Positions 34,212 to 47,473 of a stretch of DNA of 64,000 nt are shown here, in pieces. The notes under the pieces were generated by a model. The model was not told the origin of the DNA, did no database searches, and was given only the letters and a program-made list of their open reading frames with translations. Both the position numbers and the translations under genes were made by a program. Every line of letters starts with the position of its first letter. The first letter of the stretch is position 1. Origin of the DNA: Scleromitrula shiraiana. Lineage: Eukaryota; Ascomycota; Leotiomycetes; Helotiales; Sclerotiniaceae. The DNA lies in contig JABELC010000006.1 in NCBI GenBank assembly GCA_028455995.1, forward strand, positions 992,001-1,056,000, read 5' to 3'.

Positions 34212-36221
34212 GATAAATATATTTTGGGGTGGTTGAGGAGGGTTTGGTTAGAGCAAGAGAGAGAGAGGGAAATAGGATAAGCAAAGAAGGAGAGACCAAA
34301 AGCAGAAAGTATAGAAGAGGAAAAGAAAGAAAAGAAACGAAGGAGTGAAAAGACTAATATCATATCTTACTTACATCTAATGTTTATAGAACACAGCCAT
34401 CATATCATGGGTGAAGAGAATTCACAAGTGATACATGTAGCCGCCATTAGTGGCATTCAAAATGAGGATTTATGGAGGATATACTCGAGTACGTGATAAT
34501 TTCTCCAATTGAATTTTAGTTCTAGATCCATTATAATGGAGGTTTAAATGAACCCCTGGGTTAGTGGAGTCAAATCTGTTCGAATACTCGTATTGAGGTA
34601 TTTTGGATGGTTGAAGAAACAGTATAGTATAGCATCCAAGCGTTTGGTCCAAGTAATACAGCTGTTATGCTGTTATGGTGTCAGCCTTCGCCACAACATA
34701 TCTCGGTTTCGAGTTTTAAAAATAATCATCATGCTTGACAATTGGTATGAATGGTATGGTATGTAACCGCCAATTCTAGTGAGCGAAATAAACGGGTATC
34801 AGGGGTAAGATATGGTTATCTTGACTCAGCCTTATAGTTGAAAAGGAAATTTTTATGCAAAATAACCTTCAAAATATCAATTATGTAAAATTTGTATTAA
34901 ACACGTAAAATACACGCACTCGCGGTATACACTGGCAAGAAGTAAAGACCTAAATGAAAATTCAATGTATATATATATATATATATATATATACAAAAGA
35001 TGGTATTTCCATCGCACCATATTTCCCCCTTTCCCCTTTTTTTGTAGTATAAAAAATGACACTTGGCAGATTGAAATCCAAATAAAAATGTTTCAAACGC
35101 CGAAACCCCCAAACCAACAACACCGACTAGGCTGTGCAAGTCAGCATCAGCATAGCATAGTACTATCCTATTTTCATATTAGAATCCTAAAAACTGAAAC
35201 CTCTAAAAGTTGAAAATCCTTCGTTCTTAGGACAGGGCAATATTTTAGAAAAGGGATAGAAAGTAAGCACTAACTGATTGTTGATCCGTTTATCTATCCA
35301 TTTAAATAATAATTTTCTTACTATAAATTGAAATAATGTTCTTCAAATCCCTCAGGAAGAATATAATGAATCTGGAAGAACCTCCCATTCTTCATGGAAT
35401 TGTTGAATGTAGTAGCTTGGAAGAATATAATGAATCTCGAAGAACCAATTCAAACCTTTCGCTCTAAATTTTATATAAAATAGATTAACTCTTATGTCGA
35501 TATATACCCATATCGATACTCGTACAGTAAATATTAATTACTCAAACAATTATAAACTTGTAATAAATCATAGCCTATAAACAATATTAATATTTAACTA
35601 TAAATAAGTAAAAAAATAAATAAATTAATGAAATAAAATTACTAACCTAAAAATGATTTATATATTGCTACCATCGTTATATCATTGCTGATAAAGACAA
35701 AAACAAGGAGGTGGAGGTTTATATGTACACTGTATTATATACACCATCGTTTCCCAACATATCATATTAGATCAACGTCTTTCCTCATCTCGGCTCATAT
35801 TCATCTCATTATCCGCGTATACAGCATCGATTGGAGCTTCTTCTACAACTCCCACTTTCCACCTACCTCTCATTATCCGCGTATACGATATTGACTGGAC
35901 GGTATTGATTTGAATTCTCAATTTCACTCCAACTCCAACTCCAACTCCAGCTCCAGCTCCAGCTCCCACCCCCTTCTCATGATCCTTCCCAGCAATTGAA
36001 CTGTAACAATATTATCGACCTTTATACCGAAGATGGCGAATCTCGAATCAAAGATTTCCTTTCCTTTCCCAAGACAACTACAATAAATAGCATAAGTTAG
36101 CAATTGACCGATCCAATATACCCTCTCCTCTCTATCACCAATCTCCCCCCCCACTGCCCCGAAAAAATAAGATCGTAATTAAAAAAAATAAATAAATAAA
36201 TAAATAAAATTAAAAGAAAAA
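34212..36221. other. AT-rich intergenic stretch with repeats
   Basis: About 2 kb without a supported gene. It holds a TA dinucleotide run (34968-34994), a pair of 28-bp direct copies (35355-35382 and 35419-35446, one mismatch), a CTCCAA/CTCCAG hexamer run near 35930-35966 and an AAAT run near 36185-36209. The hexamer run makes the Glu-Leu repeats seen in translated minus frames. Confidence 0.55.
35355..35446. repeat. Two 28-bp direct copies
   Basis: GGAAGAATATAATGAATCT followed by a G/C difference and GAAGAACC occurs at 35355-35382 and 35419-35446. The copies are 64 bp apart start to start. No function is evident. Confidence 0.85.
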
Positions 36222-36785
36222 CTAACTTCTATCCCAAAGTACCCAACTAGTAACCAAAAATATCGGCAATGCTACAATAGTCATCGTAACCCTCCTACTA
36301 ACACTTTTGTAATTTGGGGGTAAATGTCCTCCTCCTCCACTAGAACGAGCACCAGCTGGGGTGGTAAGTTGAGAGGTGATTGACTGATTTAGAGATATGA
36401 ACGGGAAGTCCGGTGTTTTATTGCTGGGGGTTAATTTAGAGGAGGAGGAAGAGGGTATCGACGATGGGTTGGAGGACGATGGCGATGATTTCGAGGAGGA
36501 CAGTGGTGGTGCATGTGGTGATCTAGAGGATATATTGGACGATCCCTTCTGTCCTTGTGGTCCGCGTTGTTGATGTAAATTTTGCATTTGTTCTAGAATT
36601 CCAGATGTCCCAATTGGTGATGATTGTATCCTCGATGATGTTGTTATGCTGGAATTCGTTCTCGTTTGTTCCTTCGTAATGCGCTTTTCTTTCCCCATCG
36701 CATATATCCCCGTCGTTCTCCTCGATGTCGCATTTTCATTCGCAGATGTTCCTCTCCCATTTGCGGTCATGTCGGATGACATGAT
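36222..36785 (-). CDS. Unknown Ser-rich protein with C-terminal membrane anchor
   Basis: One exon of 187 residues from the ATG at 36785. The frame stays open upstream to 36941, but that part (RGKCVWFVVGYQLR) looks non-coding. Residues 1-150 are low-complexity and Ser/Pro/Thr-rich, therefore probably disordered. The end is a conserved-looking block, PPNYKSVSRRVTMTIVALPI plus FLVTSWVLWDR, forming one membrane helix. This layout, a short cytosolic domain with a C-terminal helix, suggests a tail-anchored mitochondrial or ER protein. The GTTAGT just after WDR could be a splice donor leading to a short extra exon, so the printed C-terminus may be incomplete. I do not know the function. Confidence 0.6.
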   Translation of the reverse strand: MMSSDMTANGRGTSANENATSRRTTGIYAMGKEKRITKEQTRTNSSITTSSRIQSSPIGTSGILEQMQNLHQQRGPQGQKGSSNISSRSPHAPPLSSSKSSPSSSNPSSIPSSSSSKLTPSNKTPDFPFISLNQSITSQLTTPAGARSSGGGGHLPPNYKSVSRRVTMTIVALPIFLVTSWVLWDRS

Positions 36786-37574
36786 TATTCTGCGTTCGCG
36801 ATATTGTATTGTGTTCCAAAGGTACCGGTATTTTGTTGTCAGAATCGGTATCCTTGATGATATAAATTGTGGTCGGCAATCTCTTAGCTGGTACCCCACT
36901 ACAAACCAAACGCATTTTCCCCGCACATTTTTCCTTTCCATGTCTTGTTAACAATACTCGAATGAATTTTGGACAAAGAGGAAAACGAATTCTTACATAT
37001 TCTTATCAAAATCTAGGGGTTGAAATGAAGTAATGTTTCTCTATATTAGTGTATGTTGGTTTCTCTACATCAACTACATGCAATCGATATGAGCAACTTA
37101 GTGAACCATCCAAGTGGGATTTCCGCATCTTTATTACATCTACTATACTCATGATCTTCCATGATATATCTAGAGGAGGAGGGAGTTTTGATATGAAGTT
37201 TCTCATATGCATCAGTGATGTAACGATGAATCGAACACTTGAGATGGTTTAGCAAAGTGTTGATTCTCCATACAATATTTAACACGTCAAGTAAAGTCGT
37301 CGCACATAAAGATTATATTAAAAACACTTCAATCGAACAGAAAGAAATTCTTTTGATTTCATAAGATCATAAATTTATTCATACGCAATCGATACTCTCT
37401 TCCCCATGTTGAATATCAATAAGAACCAACTCCTCATGACCATTATGATCAAACCGAAAGACTCCAACATAGGTATCTAATAATATACAGATAATGCCCA
37501 AAGTCCACCCCATCCCATCCACCCCATTCGTCCCATGATCATCCCCTCATTATTTCGTTCCGAGCTCTAATCTA
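36786..37574. other. Intergenic spacer
   Basis: About 790 bp between the tail-anchored-protein gene and the end of the polyamine transporter gene, both on the minus strand. No further gene was recognised; the bases nearest 37575 are the transporter's 3' UTR. Confidence 0.5.
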
Positions 37575-39511
37575 TTAAACTGGTACAGTACCATCCAAAC
37601 TGTTTCTTCTGCTATTAGCTCTTGAATTGACCCTGCTATTATCCTTACTAGTAGGTGCTATACTATTAGCCCTACTACCCATTGCTTGTCTTAATCTTAA
37701 ATTTTGTTGACTTCTAACAAAAGAATTTTTTCTAGCCCCAGTAGGCATTCTTGAAAGTCGATTTGGTGTATGAGTTGATACACCTGTTTCTTTTTCATGT
37801 CGAACTTCATCATGTGCAGTTTTAGCATCTTCAAGTTGTTGCGCAAATGGTGAACGTTTTCGAAGGACTGGACCTTTCCAATAAATAACATAAACAGCGA
37901 TAACGAGGAAGAATGAAATGACGAATAAAATTGTTGAAGCATTTGCAAGATTGTTTGATCCGATATCTATTGTAATTGATTAGTATTGATATTTTTGGGT
38001 TAGAACTTCAAGAAATACATACTTGTGAAGAATGGTGTAGCAGGAATAGTTAAAACACCAGCCAAGAAGTCTCTTGACCAACCATTTCCACCAGTTGCTG
38101 AAGCAGAATATGGTCCATAAGCACAAATCATATAATCGATTGTTGCCATGTAAATGCTATAGTTGGCAATTCCTACAATAGCAGCGAAGATTGATGAAGC
38201 GATCCAAGGTAATGGAGGACCAGTAGATGTCCAAGCGAACCCTATAAGACCAATCGGTAAACATGGAGCTGTGTATAATAAGAACCAAAGTCTTGATTCA
38301 TATTGTGCATGTTCATCATCAGGTTTTGTGCGTCGTTCATGAATGTTTCGTTTGATGGCTGGAATGAAAGCAAACCAAGCGATGAAGTATCCGACCAGAA
38401 TTGGAATGAAGGAAAGACCGAGTTCCACAGTTCCAAATCCCCATTGTTTATAAACCAAAGAAAATGATTGAATGAACATGAAGATAAGTGCATCAGAAAA
38501 TCCAGATAGCAAACTCAGTGTCAAAACAATTGGTTCAGTTAAGAACATCTTGAATGGTCTGACCCAAGTAACCAAGATCTCTTTGGCTGAGAATCTTTCT
38601 CTAAAAGGTGTAAGTTCGTTTGGACCATAAATCTTTGGATTTTCTCCCGATTTTCTCATATTCTTGGCGATTTTATCCATCATGATGGTAGTTCTCGTTT
38701 CTGGCACACAAATCAAATGAAGTGCTTGTACAAATACACCAAAGATGAGTTGAATCCAGATGTTCCACCTCCAAGGTAGGAAAGCTTCGACAAATCCACC
38801 AACAACAGGACCAAGAACACTTCCACCAACAGATGAAAATACAACAAATGCAACGGCATATTGTTGATCGTCTGCTTCCCACATATCTGCTATCATACCC
38901 AAGGTGACAGATCCACCGGCGGATGAAAGACCTCCTAAAGCACGACCAACCATGATAGAAGCAAAATTTGGAGCGAGTGCAACAGGAAGTTGCCAGATGT
39001 TGACCAAGAACAACGAAGCTTGTAAAATTGGTTTCCTTCCCAATTCTTCTGACCATGGTGCCCATAATTCACAACCAAATGCGTATAGAACCAAGAATAT
39101 CATAGCACCAGCTCTAGCACCTTGTGCACTGACGCCAAACTCTTCCGATATGCCACCGATAGCATTGGAATACAAACTTGTATTGAAGTTCATCGAAACT
39201 TGTACAAGGAAAATAACAGATAGAATCACCCATTTCTTCCATGTTGGAAAAGAATATCCTAATTGATCCCAACAATCTTCTTCGGTTATCTCTATCTTAT
39301 CTGGATCTTGGATCTTTGTTACTGGATTGGCATCATCTCCGGAAGGCCAATGTGCTCTATTTTTTGAATGTGGTAGTGTGTTAGGGGCGACATTATTAAC
39401 ACTTTCATCATGATCAGGTGCATATTCATTTTTTGTTGTAGATGAGTCTTCTGACTCGACGACTCCAGGCTTTTCGTTGAGGGTTGCTTGTGAAGGATTG
39501 ATGTCCGTCAT
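37575..39511 (-). CDS. MFS transporter, polyamine/drug:H+ antiporter (Tpo1-like, DHA1)
   Basis: Two exons, 39511-38023 and 37966-37575, give 626 residues. A 90-residue acidic N-terminal tail ends in DPDKIEITEEDCWDQLGYSF. Twelve membrane helices follow. The DHA1 loop is WSEELGRKPILQASLFL and motif C lies in GGSVLGPVVGGFVEAFLPWR. The central loop text NPKIYGPNELTPFRERFSAK and VTWVRPFKMFLTEPIVL is typical of fungal Tpo-type polyamine and multidrug exporters at the plasma membrane. The second exon supplies the last helix and a 90-residue basic, Ser/Arg-rich tail (SRANS, SRRNS), a likely phosphorylation target. The substrate cannot be fixed; spermidine/spermine or fungicide-like compounds are usual. 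Confidence 0.93.
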
Positions 39512-42500
39512 CCTGATTATGGGTTTTTATACTATTGATTGGTTAGTATTTGATGATCAAAAACATATGGATTAAAACACATACAATAATATATCATATA
39601 ATTATGATAAGAATCATTAGAAGGGGATATCTGATAGTATTAAAGTGATATGATATTCTCCACGTCTACCAAAAAAAAAAGTGGAAGAACTATTGAGAAA
39701 ATTGAAGTAAATAAGAAAAAATTTCACGAGGAGAAAGATATAGTTTATACTTTCTACTATAATTAACTAGTCACTTGAAATACTTTTAATGGTGCCATGG
39801 GGAAGGTACAAGTGCGTATAAGCGCTGGTATGGATCAATAGTCAAAATGTTCTTGCTCTAATTTATGGGGAAAATACGTCATTTACCTTCCATGTACCTT
39901 GTCCCTCATTCATGACTTCCCCGAGAAAATGAGGAAACTCCCCCCCCCCCATGGTACAAGTGTTGTGACCCGGTTTTTGGAGTGAAAACTACCACAGAGC
40001 ACGAGGATAGTATGTATGTAGTCAGGAATGATGGATCATGGGAACTTTTCCATGTATAGTTTGGGTTGGAAGATTTTGATAGAGAAAGTGGGTAAAAATA
40101 TTGCTCTTGAATATCGCGTGTACCTTCAAAGTTCGAAGGAATCACTGCAGGATGGATGCTGCAGGATGGATATTGCAGGATGGATACTGCAGGATGGATA
40201 CTTCCGTCTTAAGTTTTTCATTTTCAATCGTGTGCTTTCTTTCTACTTTTAGAGGTTGTTCAGTATCAAAGATCAAGTCTACCCCCGTATTACCTCGCCC
40301 CTTCCGCTGCTTATGAGTCAATGGTCTTCTATCTTTGCACCATATTAAAAAAAGTTAGAAAAAATTGATATGATCAGACTTTACCTAAGTGATTTCTTAC
40401 GTGAAATACTGTAAAGTATGTAGTAGTAGTAAACCTCGGTTTGTAGCTAAGCGTAGATTAATCAGCTATGGGTCAGTCTTTAAGGCCGAATCCTCCGTAC
40501 CCATCCTAAGACATACATCGCACTTCTTACATATTGAACTACCTCTAAAAGTGATTTTACTGTAGTAACAGGCCCGACAGACAAGTTTTCTCGTTTAGTA
40601 TTCTCCACCGATGTTGATCATTATGTTATAGTGACGTTTGGTAGAGACTCTAGAGGACAACTTTGCCGTATCGTATCTCATGAATACTTCTCGTTCTTCA
40701 AAATAATGATTGATTATGTTGGATATTGCATCTTCTTGATACGATTTTCTAAGTCATCTCAGCCTGAACTCGGCTGTCATTCAATCAAGCATTTCTTTTA
40801 AGAAAATGCCAATAAAATGAAGCATTTGATCATTGAAATTTAATGCTTACATTGGAATCTAGACGGGATTGAGCTTTCATCATCGTGCAGACCGAAAGTT
40901 GATTAGAGTAAGCGGGCTTTTGTTTCCGATTGGATCAATTAGCGGGGAGGCGGGGCAGAAGAACCCGGGTGAAACAGGATATTGGAGAGGTATCTGACAA
41001 TCTCCTCCAGATCTACATATGCTAAGGTGTTAACTATATGGACTAATTATTAGTTAATACACTAGATTGATCCGAACGCGTGAAATTTGCAAAACCGCTC
41101 GTGTCTTTCAGTAGTGTGCTATAAATGTGCGGTGATACTAGTTTGGGAAGTCCGCTCGGATAAGCCTCGGATTTATCCATGTTTGCCACATATACTCACG
41201 TGACTGTACTCGATATTTCTCTGAGTAGGTCAACAGATTCAATCCAAGTCAATTATGAGAAGAAAGGTTCAATTCCGTCTTATTATCAATGAATTTGTTT
41301 ATTAAGTAACTTTAATGTTCTGATATAGCCACAATACAAGTTTACACCACCACAATGATATTTTTGATGTGGATTTCTGAGATGTGGATCTCAGCTTTTG
41401 TTATATTTCAAATTCAGTCAATTAAAACTTGAATAATTTGTTAACTCAAGATATTCATCTTGAATAATAGAAACCTTCAATAAGTTCTATTTCCCTGAAT
41501 TCTAACTTAAGAATTTCAGTTCATGATGGTAGCCGTTTATAATATGTGTATATATATATATGTTGAAGCCATCAGGGACGTCATTAGAGTCGATCTAGAA
41601 ATTTCTACCCGAAAAACTTGGAATGACATAGCTAACCAACAAAACAAAGGCGTCAACCTTATGAACCCCTCATGATGATACCTGCACCTACATTTACTCA
41701 GATCGGTGGTAACATCGATTTTGTTGCATGTCTGATCAGAGCTAAATTTCCTTGTTTTTGTGATTTGAATCGATAACTATGACGGTTTTTTTGATGTAGA
41801 AACAGGTTTGAACAGAATGAGATGAGCAACAAAATGATAAAATAGACTGAATTAAGGATTTTTGGGATGCTTGGATATCAAAAGCCATGAACCAATTGCT
41901 AGAACACATCGATTCGTGGACGGACATCGATACCTTCATACATCCAAATCCGTGAGAGGTTGCTTTCAAATTCTAACTTCATCAAACTTTCATGAAACCA
42001 TACAAATCGAATAGCCTGAGTGGAAATCCTCATTCATTGGGAAACATTGATATCCTATTCTCTTCATCATCGTCTGTCTGCCTTCATTTTCGATATTTCG
42101 CTTCGCATAAGTCCAACCTCCTCGCCCCTGAATATATCACACTATCGTGTTCCCATCCCACAACATCAACCACGCCAGATATATCTGCAACGAAATGAAC
42201 GAACTCAATCTATATTACCTTCACAAATTCTCTCTACATACACTTGAAGTTTAGCGGAACATCTTCAAGTTATTTTCCATGTTTCAGTATTGTATCCAGC
42301 TTCTTGGTGCATTTCGATACAGTTCAACTATATATTTGTTCACAACCTAGAAGTATCGATCTTATGTATGTCCAAATCATATCCACTTAAATCAAATCAT
42401 AGTTAACAATTCAGTTTTATGCAGTGCGATCATAGTTTACTCCGCTGAAATCGACGATACCATTACATATTAGTGTATAAAGTTTACAATTGCTTGAGCT

Positions 42501-43521
42501 TCACTTTCTACAGTCAAATTATACCACCTTGGGACAATTATAGATCGATGAGGATGGGAGAATTTGCATACATACCTACTCACCTCACTACCTACCTACC
42601 CATCTCCGTGTATGTATCTCATGGACGTCGACTCGTAGCTCAAATCATAGTTATGGAAGAACAAATATTTCAATGTCATCTCGAATATTCTACACAAAAG
42701 AATGAATAGATATTTACTCAACTTGAAGATGATTATGGACCCAGGCTGATCATTGACTACCGCAAACTGAGGATCTTGTATCGTAGCTCCAATATACAAT
42801 TGCTTTCTCAGTGACCGACTTTACTTGTGAGGATAAAATAGACCTGTACAATCCATATACATTCCTATTTTATACCAACATACCCTTGAATAGTAAAAGG
42901 TCCGGTTAATCATATGTTTCAGTTTTGACTTAGATTGAATCAATTTCTTTGGAATATTTACCGTAAGAAGGTGTTTTCTTCGCGAGTTCGACCCTCGTAG
43001 TGACCAAATATCACAAATATTTTGCCAGTTGTGAGGGAGGGAAGTCAGCTAGTTGTGTCGCGGCTGAGGGACGCTTGGGGGAGGTTCTGTGAACGTTTTG
43101 AGATGCTTTGGATGATTATTTTTGTTTTTGGAGTTTTACTATAAGTGGAAAATCAGTATCCATGTATGAGCCAAGTCAGAATATGATAAGATGGTTGTAT
43201 GGATTGTGGCACCTATGTGGTGGTTACAGCGGAATTAGATAGTATATATGTGGGGACTTTTCTGTAGAAAAAATATTTTTAGGATGAGAGCTAAAGAATT
43301 ATGGAATTCTCATGAGATTGTTTGTTTATTTGAATGATATGCCTGGAAAAATATAATGGTTTTCATTTATGAAGATTTATATCGAGAGTGCATCTGGGTA
43401 AGGTTTCTTGTCCCGAACCATCTTCCCAATTCCTGAAGCACCTCTCCCAACTCCATCTTTCCGAACCACCATATTCATTTTAAAATCATATCCTCGATCT
43501 TCCTCAACTTCTCAAAATCCA
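39512..43521. other. 4-kb gene-poor stretch
   Basis: No gene is supported on either strand over about 4 kb. Short frames (41742-41969, 41992-42198, 42473-42709) show no motifs. It contains a C11 run at 39942-39952, the 14-bp repeat at 40145-40200 and a TA run near 41551-41562. A TTCGACC box near 42987 looked like a tRNA T-loop but has no partner acceptor stem. Confidence 0.5.
40145..40200. repeat. 14-bp tandem repeat, 4 copies
   Basis: Four head-to-tail copies of CTGCAGGATGGATA with single-base variants. The period is not a multiple of three, consistent with a non-coding location. Confidence 0.9.
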
Positions 43522-45224
43522 TCAAAGATAAACTAATAAAGCTTCACTTGCACCAACAACCCAATTAGCTGTCCACGCACTTCCAACAATCACCGTTTCG
43601 AATGTCTCCGTACCAGAAATAACACAAGTCCCATTCGCAACTATTTGTCCACCAAATGTTGGATTTTCCCCCATATCAACTCTACTCAATGCACTTTTTA
43701 CAGTCAACCTTTTAGCCTTCAATGTTTTCCCAACCTGCAATCCACCAAGAACAAAAGTTTGACTTCTTCTGGTTCCGTTTCCAGCAAGATAATCCGAATT
43801 ATAAAAAACTGCCTCTTTCGGTATTTTTCCCGCATCATACAATACATAAGCCGCGTAATTAGTGTTACTGCCATCTAATTGACTTATATAAGATGAAGAA
43901 GCAAATGCCTCTGCTGCTAAATATGCACCATAATAGGGAGCACCTGCATCATATCTTCCCCACCAACAATAATAACACGCACCTATTATACCATGATGAA
44001 AATATATTTCCTGGATGTTAAGAACCGTACTGCGAAATGTATAATCCATAGTCCAAAGAGCTGCACCAAATGTAGGGGATACAGTAGCAGCTCCTCCACC
44101 AGACACTGAATTAGTCTCTCCAAGTACATATGCCTTTCCTATCGAGATGGCAGCTAACACATCTGTTCCTATAGGAACCAGATTGGTCACGATACCGCTG
44201 TGGCTCATCAATCCTTGCATTGTTCCTCCAAGATAATTATGATGTGCATAGTCACGAATGTATTGACGAACGGTGGCATTTTCCGTAGCAATTAGTCCGG
44301 CAGCTCCCCAGGTTGGAGGTGATGCACTGGAGTTTCCTGCTTGAATTATCGAGGTGCTTTGTAATGCTGTACCAACAATTATATCCCAGTTATCTTTTGA
44401 TATTGCATCAATTTGAGGGGTCCATGTTGGGGAGGCAATGGGTTGCACGCTGGGGCAATCTAGAAATTGGGAGGGAAAGGTTAGATTGGGTAAGGTTAGG
44501 AGGACGAACGGGAAAGGAGTTGGGAAGTGTAAACTCACATTCTGGTTCGTTTACAAGTTCAATTGCTTTTAGATTTCCCATACTACTTTTTGCGGACTTA
44601 GCGGATAAAATCGTGTTGGTGATATTATCATGACCACGATTTAACCTCATAAATTGGATTTAGAGAATGCTTTCACTTCATTTGGAAAAAGGAGAAACAT
44701 CAATCGAATATATCATGCCTATAACAATAGTCCCAGGATATGTAGCAGCAAGCTTCATAAATGAAGGACCAAGTGTCAAACTTGCCGGTGCATCTAAAGG
44801 CGAAGCAACTGAATAAACTACATATGCATTTGTAGCTGGATCATATGTCGCAAGATCTCTGTTCACACCAGTAAATATCCCATCATTCCAAAAGAATTTA
44901 AAGATAAGATACATATTGGGTGGTACCTCCAATTCGAATAGGAGGTCATATTCCACTCAATGTTTGGAAGTTCTTCAAACATTGATTTGTTGCCGTCACA
45001 TTTGTGAAATATGATGGATATGCAAAAAAATTGAACCTAATAATACATATGTTAATAACACTGATTTTCAGATAGAAAATAGAGAAATTAACAAACGATA
45101 ATCCGACGGGAGCTTGAGATAACTTTGCTGCACTGCTTGGGGCAGTGGAAGGTACAGTATAGGTTACAGTTGCAGCTTGTACAATGATGGGAAGAAACAG
45201 GACATTTTTCAATGAAGAGATCAT
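43522..45224 (-). pseudogene. GH79 beta-glucuronidase-like, multiply broken
   Basis: The coding order of a secreted GH79-type glycosidase is clear: signal peptide (MISSLKNVLFLPIIVQAA), APVGLSF, FAYPSYFTNVTATNQCL, PPIRIGGTT, ATYDPATNAYVVYSVASPLD, NRGHDNITNT, AIELVNEPE (acid/base region) and a long C-terminal block with WTMDYTFRSTVLNIQEIYFHH and a beta-sandwich tail. Visible lesions: a T7 run at 45024-45030 puts the second exon one base out of frame; TGA at 44948-44946 replaces the Trp expected before PPIRIGG; the next donor reads AT instead of GT at 44916-44915; and no phase-compatible GT donor exists at about 44718. The last exon (44459-43522) stays open. Such enzymes release glucuronic acid from arabinogalactan-type glycans. 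Confidence 0.82.
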
Positions 45225-46188
45225 CGTTATCGAAGGATGCGATAGAAATTAGACACAACCCAACTTGGTCTTAGAATTTAATGATATTCGAATTGACATA
45301 ATTCCCAGCGTAGTATACGTACAAATATTTATACTACCCCTCATTCCATACTACCGGTACCTGCAGCTGCAGTAACACCCTTCACAAAATCTGCAGTACC
45401 GGTCACATCAATCTTCATTTCGGGTTTAATTACCTCGGGTTATTTCTGCATATCTGTGAATGATGAACCATAACATGCGGTGTAAATTTTATAACCATGA
45501 AATGATGTCTTTGGTTGAAGAAGTGGGGAGAAGACATTGGATCTGTGTGAATATCGGCTCAAATGAGTTTTATCCGCACAAATTATAAATACATATATCC
45601 CGGATAAATAAATTGAAAGATCTTCTTCATTTGTTACACTAGTTGGAATCAAATCTGATTGACACTAATCAATCACGAAGTTATTGAAGTCACCTAGGTA
45701 TTTGAAAATTGTGATAATAATAGAACATCCTCTTGGACCCCTTCACTGATGAGACCAAGAGAAACAAAAAATGCTGCGCAAATATCTTGGTATTTTTTAG
45801 AAAGAAAACTCGAGACTCAGCTATTCTTAAATTAGAAGTTCTTAGATTCAAGATGAAACCCTGTATCAAATTGAATTGTTTCGCAAATTTGGGGTGCCGG
45901 GGGCTATGGAAGGGAAACACCCGGTCCCTCTAGATTTGATAATCACGAATTAAATAATCATTAGATCATTGTGTGGTGAGGGACCCTGTTGTATCTGTAT
46001 ATTTTGAAAGAATAAGAAAATAATCTGTGTTATATAATTACATGTAAAACTCCTTTGGTTCTATTGTACCCTTAGATGATGTACTTTTGGTATACCCTAA
46101 ATATCCATCTAATAACGCCCGCTATGCTGCTATGCTGTGAAGAGAATGACTGTCAATTGCTGAATTAGTTGCTCCCCAAATTAATTGC
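45225..46188. other. Intergenic spacer
   Basis: About 960 bp between the GH79 remnant's start and the 3' end of the TDT transporter. Near 45355-45412 are overlapping TACCGGTA and CTGCAGCTGCAG palindromes in the remnant's promoter area. No gene is recognised. Confidence 0.5.
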
Positions 46189-47473
46189 TTAATGATGAGC
46201 ATCTTCATCCTTTCCTGGCCACATTATCATTCTTTGATAAACTGCTTTAATATGGGCATATAGTATGACTACCCATAATACAAACAATAAAATTCCCATT
46301 CCTGTTCCTACTCCTTGTATGGCACCACTACCCAATCTTTCTCCAATCTTGATAGTAGCAATTGTGAACCCAACATTTGGGAAAACATATGCATACCAAT
46401 TGAGATGGAAATCATTTCTATGAATGGCTTCAATTGCAGCGAAAACTGCAAGTACAAAGAACCATGCAGCGAGCATCCAAAGAAATATTGCTGCAAGTAA
46501 TGCACCAAGTTGTAACATATCTGGAATAGCACTAGGATTGACGATACCTGGTAGATCAAAGTAGGCAGTGAAGATTTTTGAACTCTTTGCATCCTGCGCC
46601 ATACCAATAAGTGCAAGTGCCGTGAATGATGGTGGCCCAACAGCGATGAACATGGCAGGTCTTGAAGCATCTACAGGAAGTCCAGAGGTAAGAAGACGAC
46701 CAAAGTAGATACCATACATCATCATTGCTACCAACAATCCTAGACCTTGAAATGATAGTCCAGTTATCAGCATGTTTGCAGCTGCATCAGCAGGTTGTGT
46801 TTTTGCAATAGCAGATGCTAGTGTACCGACTAACATAGCAGGAAAGATAGGTAGAACCCACTATATATTTATTGTCAGTAAATTCTTAAACTGATGTATG
46901 AGTTGTACTTACACCTGGCAAAACATTGGTGATGACAAGTTTCTTCACAGTAAAAAGAACATAATAGTATACAACAGCGACGAGTGATGCACAAACAGTA
47001 TAAACCCAGAATGCAATTCGAAGAGCCTCGATGATCCAGGGACCAGTATTAGGAATACCATAAGCAGTGGTATTGGTTATCATTGTTGCTAATGTGAGCC
47101 ATCCAGTTGCAAAGAAGAAACCTTCGTGTGGGTTGGTAAATGAATGCGTGAAAGTTCCTGGGTGAATAATGAAACGAGCGACCATAAGGGATGTAATGGT
47201 AAGAAAAGCAATAATATTAATGACAAACATTGCTGTCCCAAAACCAATTACAGCAGACGAATTGACAGGTAGAACAGAAAGAGTAAAAGCTACTCCACCC
47301 GTTGACATTGTCGAAGCATACCAAGCATAAGTGAAATGCTTTAGACGACCTTTGAAGCCAATGTTTTCGATGGCCTTTGCCTTTTCTTCAACCACATCGT
47401 CACCGTGTTCGAGATCAATATTTCCGAAATCCTTTGAAGTATCATGAGATGGCGAGGCTGGTGATGAAACCAT
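46189..47473 (-). CDS. TDT-family C4-dicarboxylate / malic acid transporter
   Basis: Two exons, 47473-46913 and 46860-46189, give 410 residues. A 40-residue acidic cytosolic tail precedes ten predicted membrane helices. Diagnostic text of the tellurite-resistance/dicarboxylate family (Mae1, SLAC1 fold) includes HFTYAWYASTMSTGGVAF, FTNPHEGFFFATGWLTLA, WVLPIFPAMLVGTLAS, MFIAVGPPSFTALALIG and WYAYVFPNVGFTIATIKIG. Yeast-type relatives carry malate or other C4 acids across the plasma membrane; some fungal members export sulphite (Ssu1), and sequence alone does not separate these confidently, though the FPNVGFTIATIKIG block favours malate. It is intact although flanked on both sides by dead glycosidase genes. 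Confidence 0.92.

Noticed and set aside
35772..36154. Minus frames with Glu-Leu or Gly-Val repeats
   Set aside because: They are translations of a CTCCAA/CTCCAG hexamer run, not conserved protein.
37049..37285. Overlapping short frames on both strands
   Set aside because: No motif, signal peptide or splice partner; typical chance frames in a spacer.
41255..41285. GGTTCAATTCC resembling a tRNA B box
   Set aside because: No cloverleaf can be drawn from the preceding 70 bases.
42960..43030. A tRNA-like T-arm (GAGTTCGACCCTCG with a following AGTGACC)
   Set aside because: No matching 5' acceptor strand, D-arm or anticodon arm lies upstream; the match is limited to the T-loop.
43522..44538. Complete 338-residue secreted GH79 protein
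   Set aside because: The frame's first part is intron sequence; the real last exon starts at 44459 and its upstream exons are broken.
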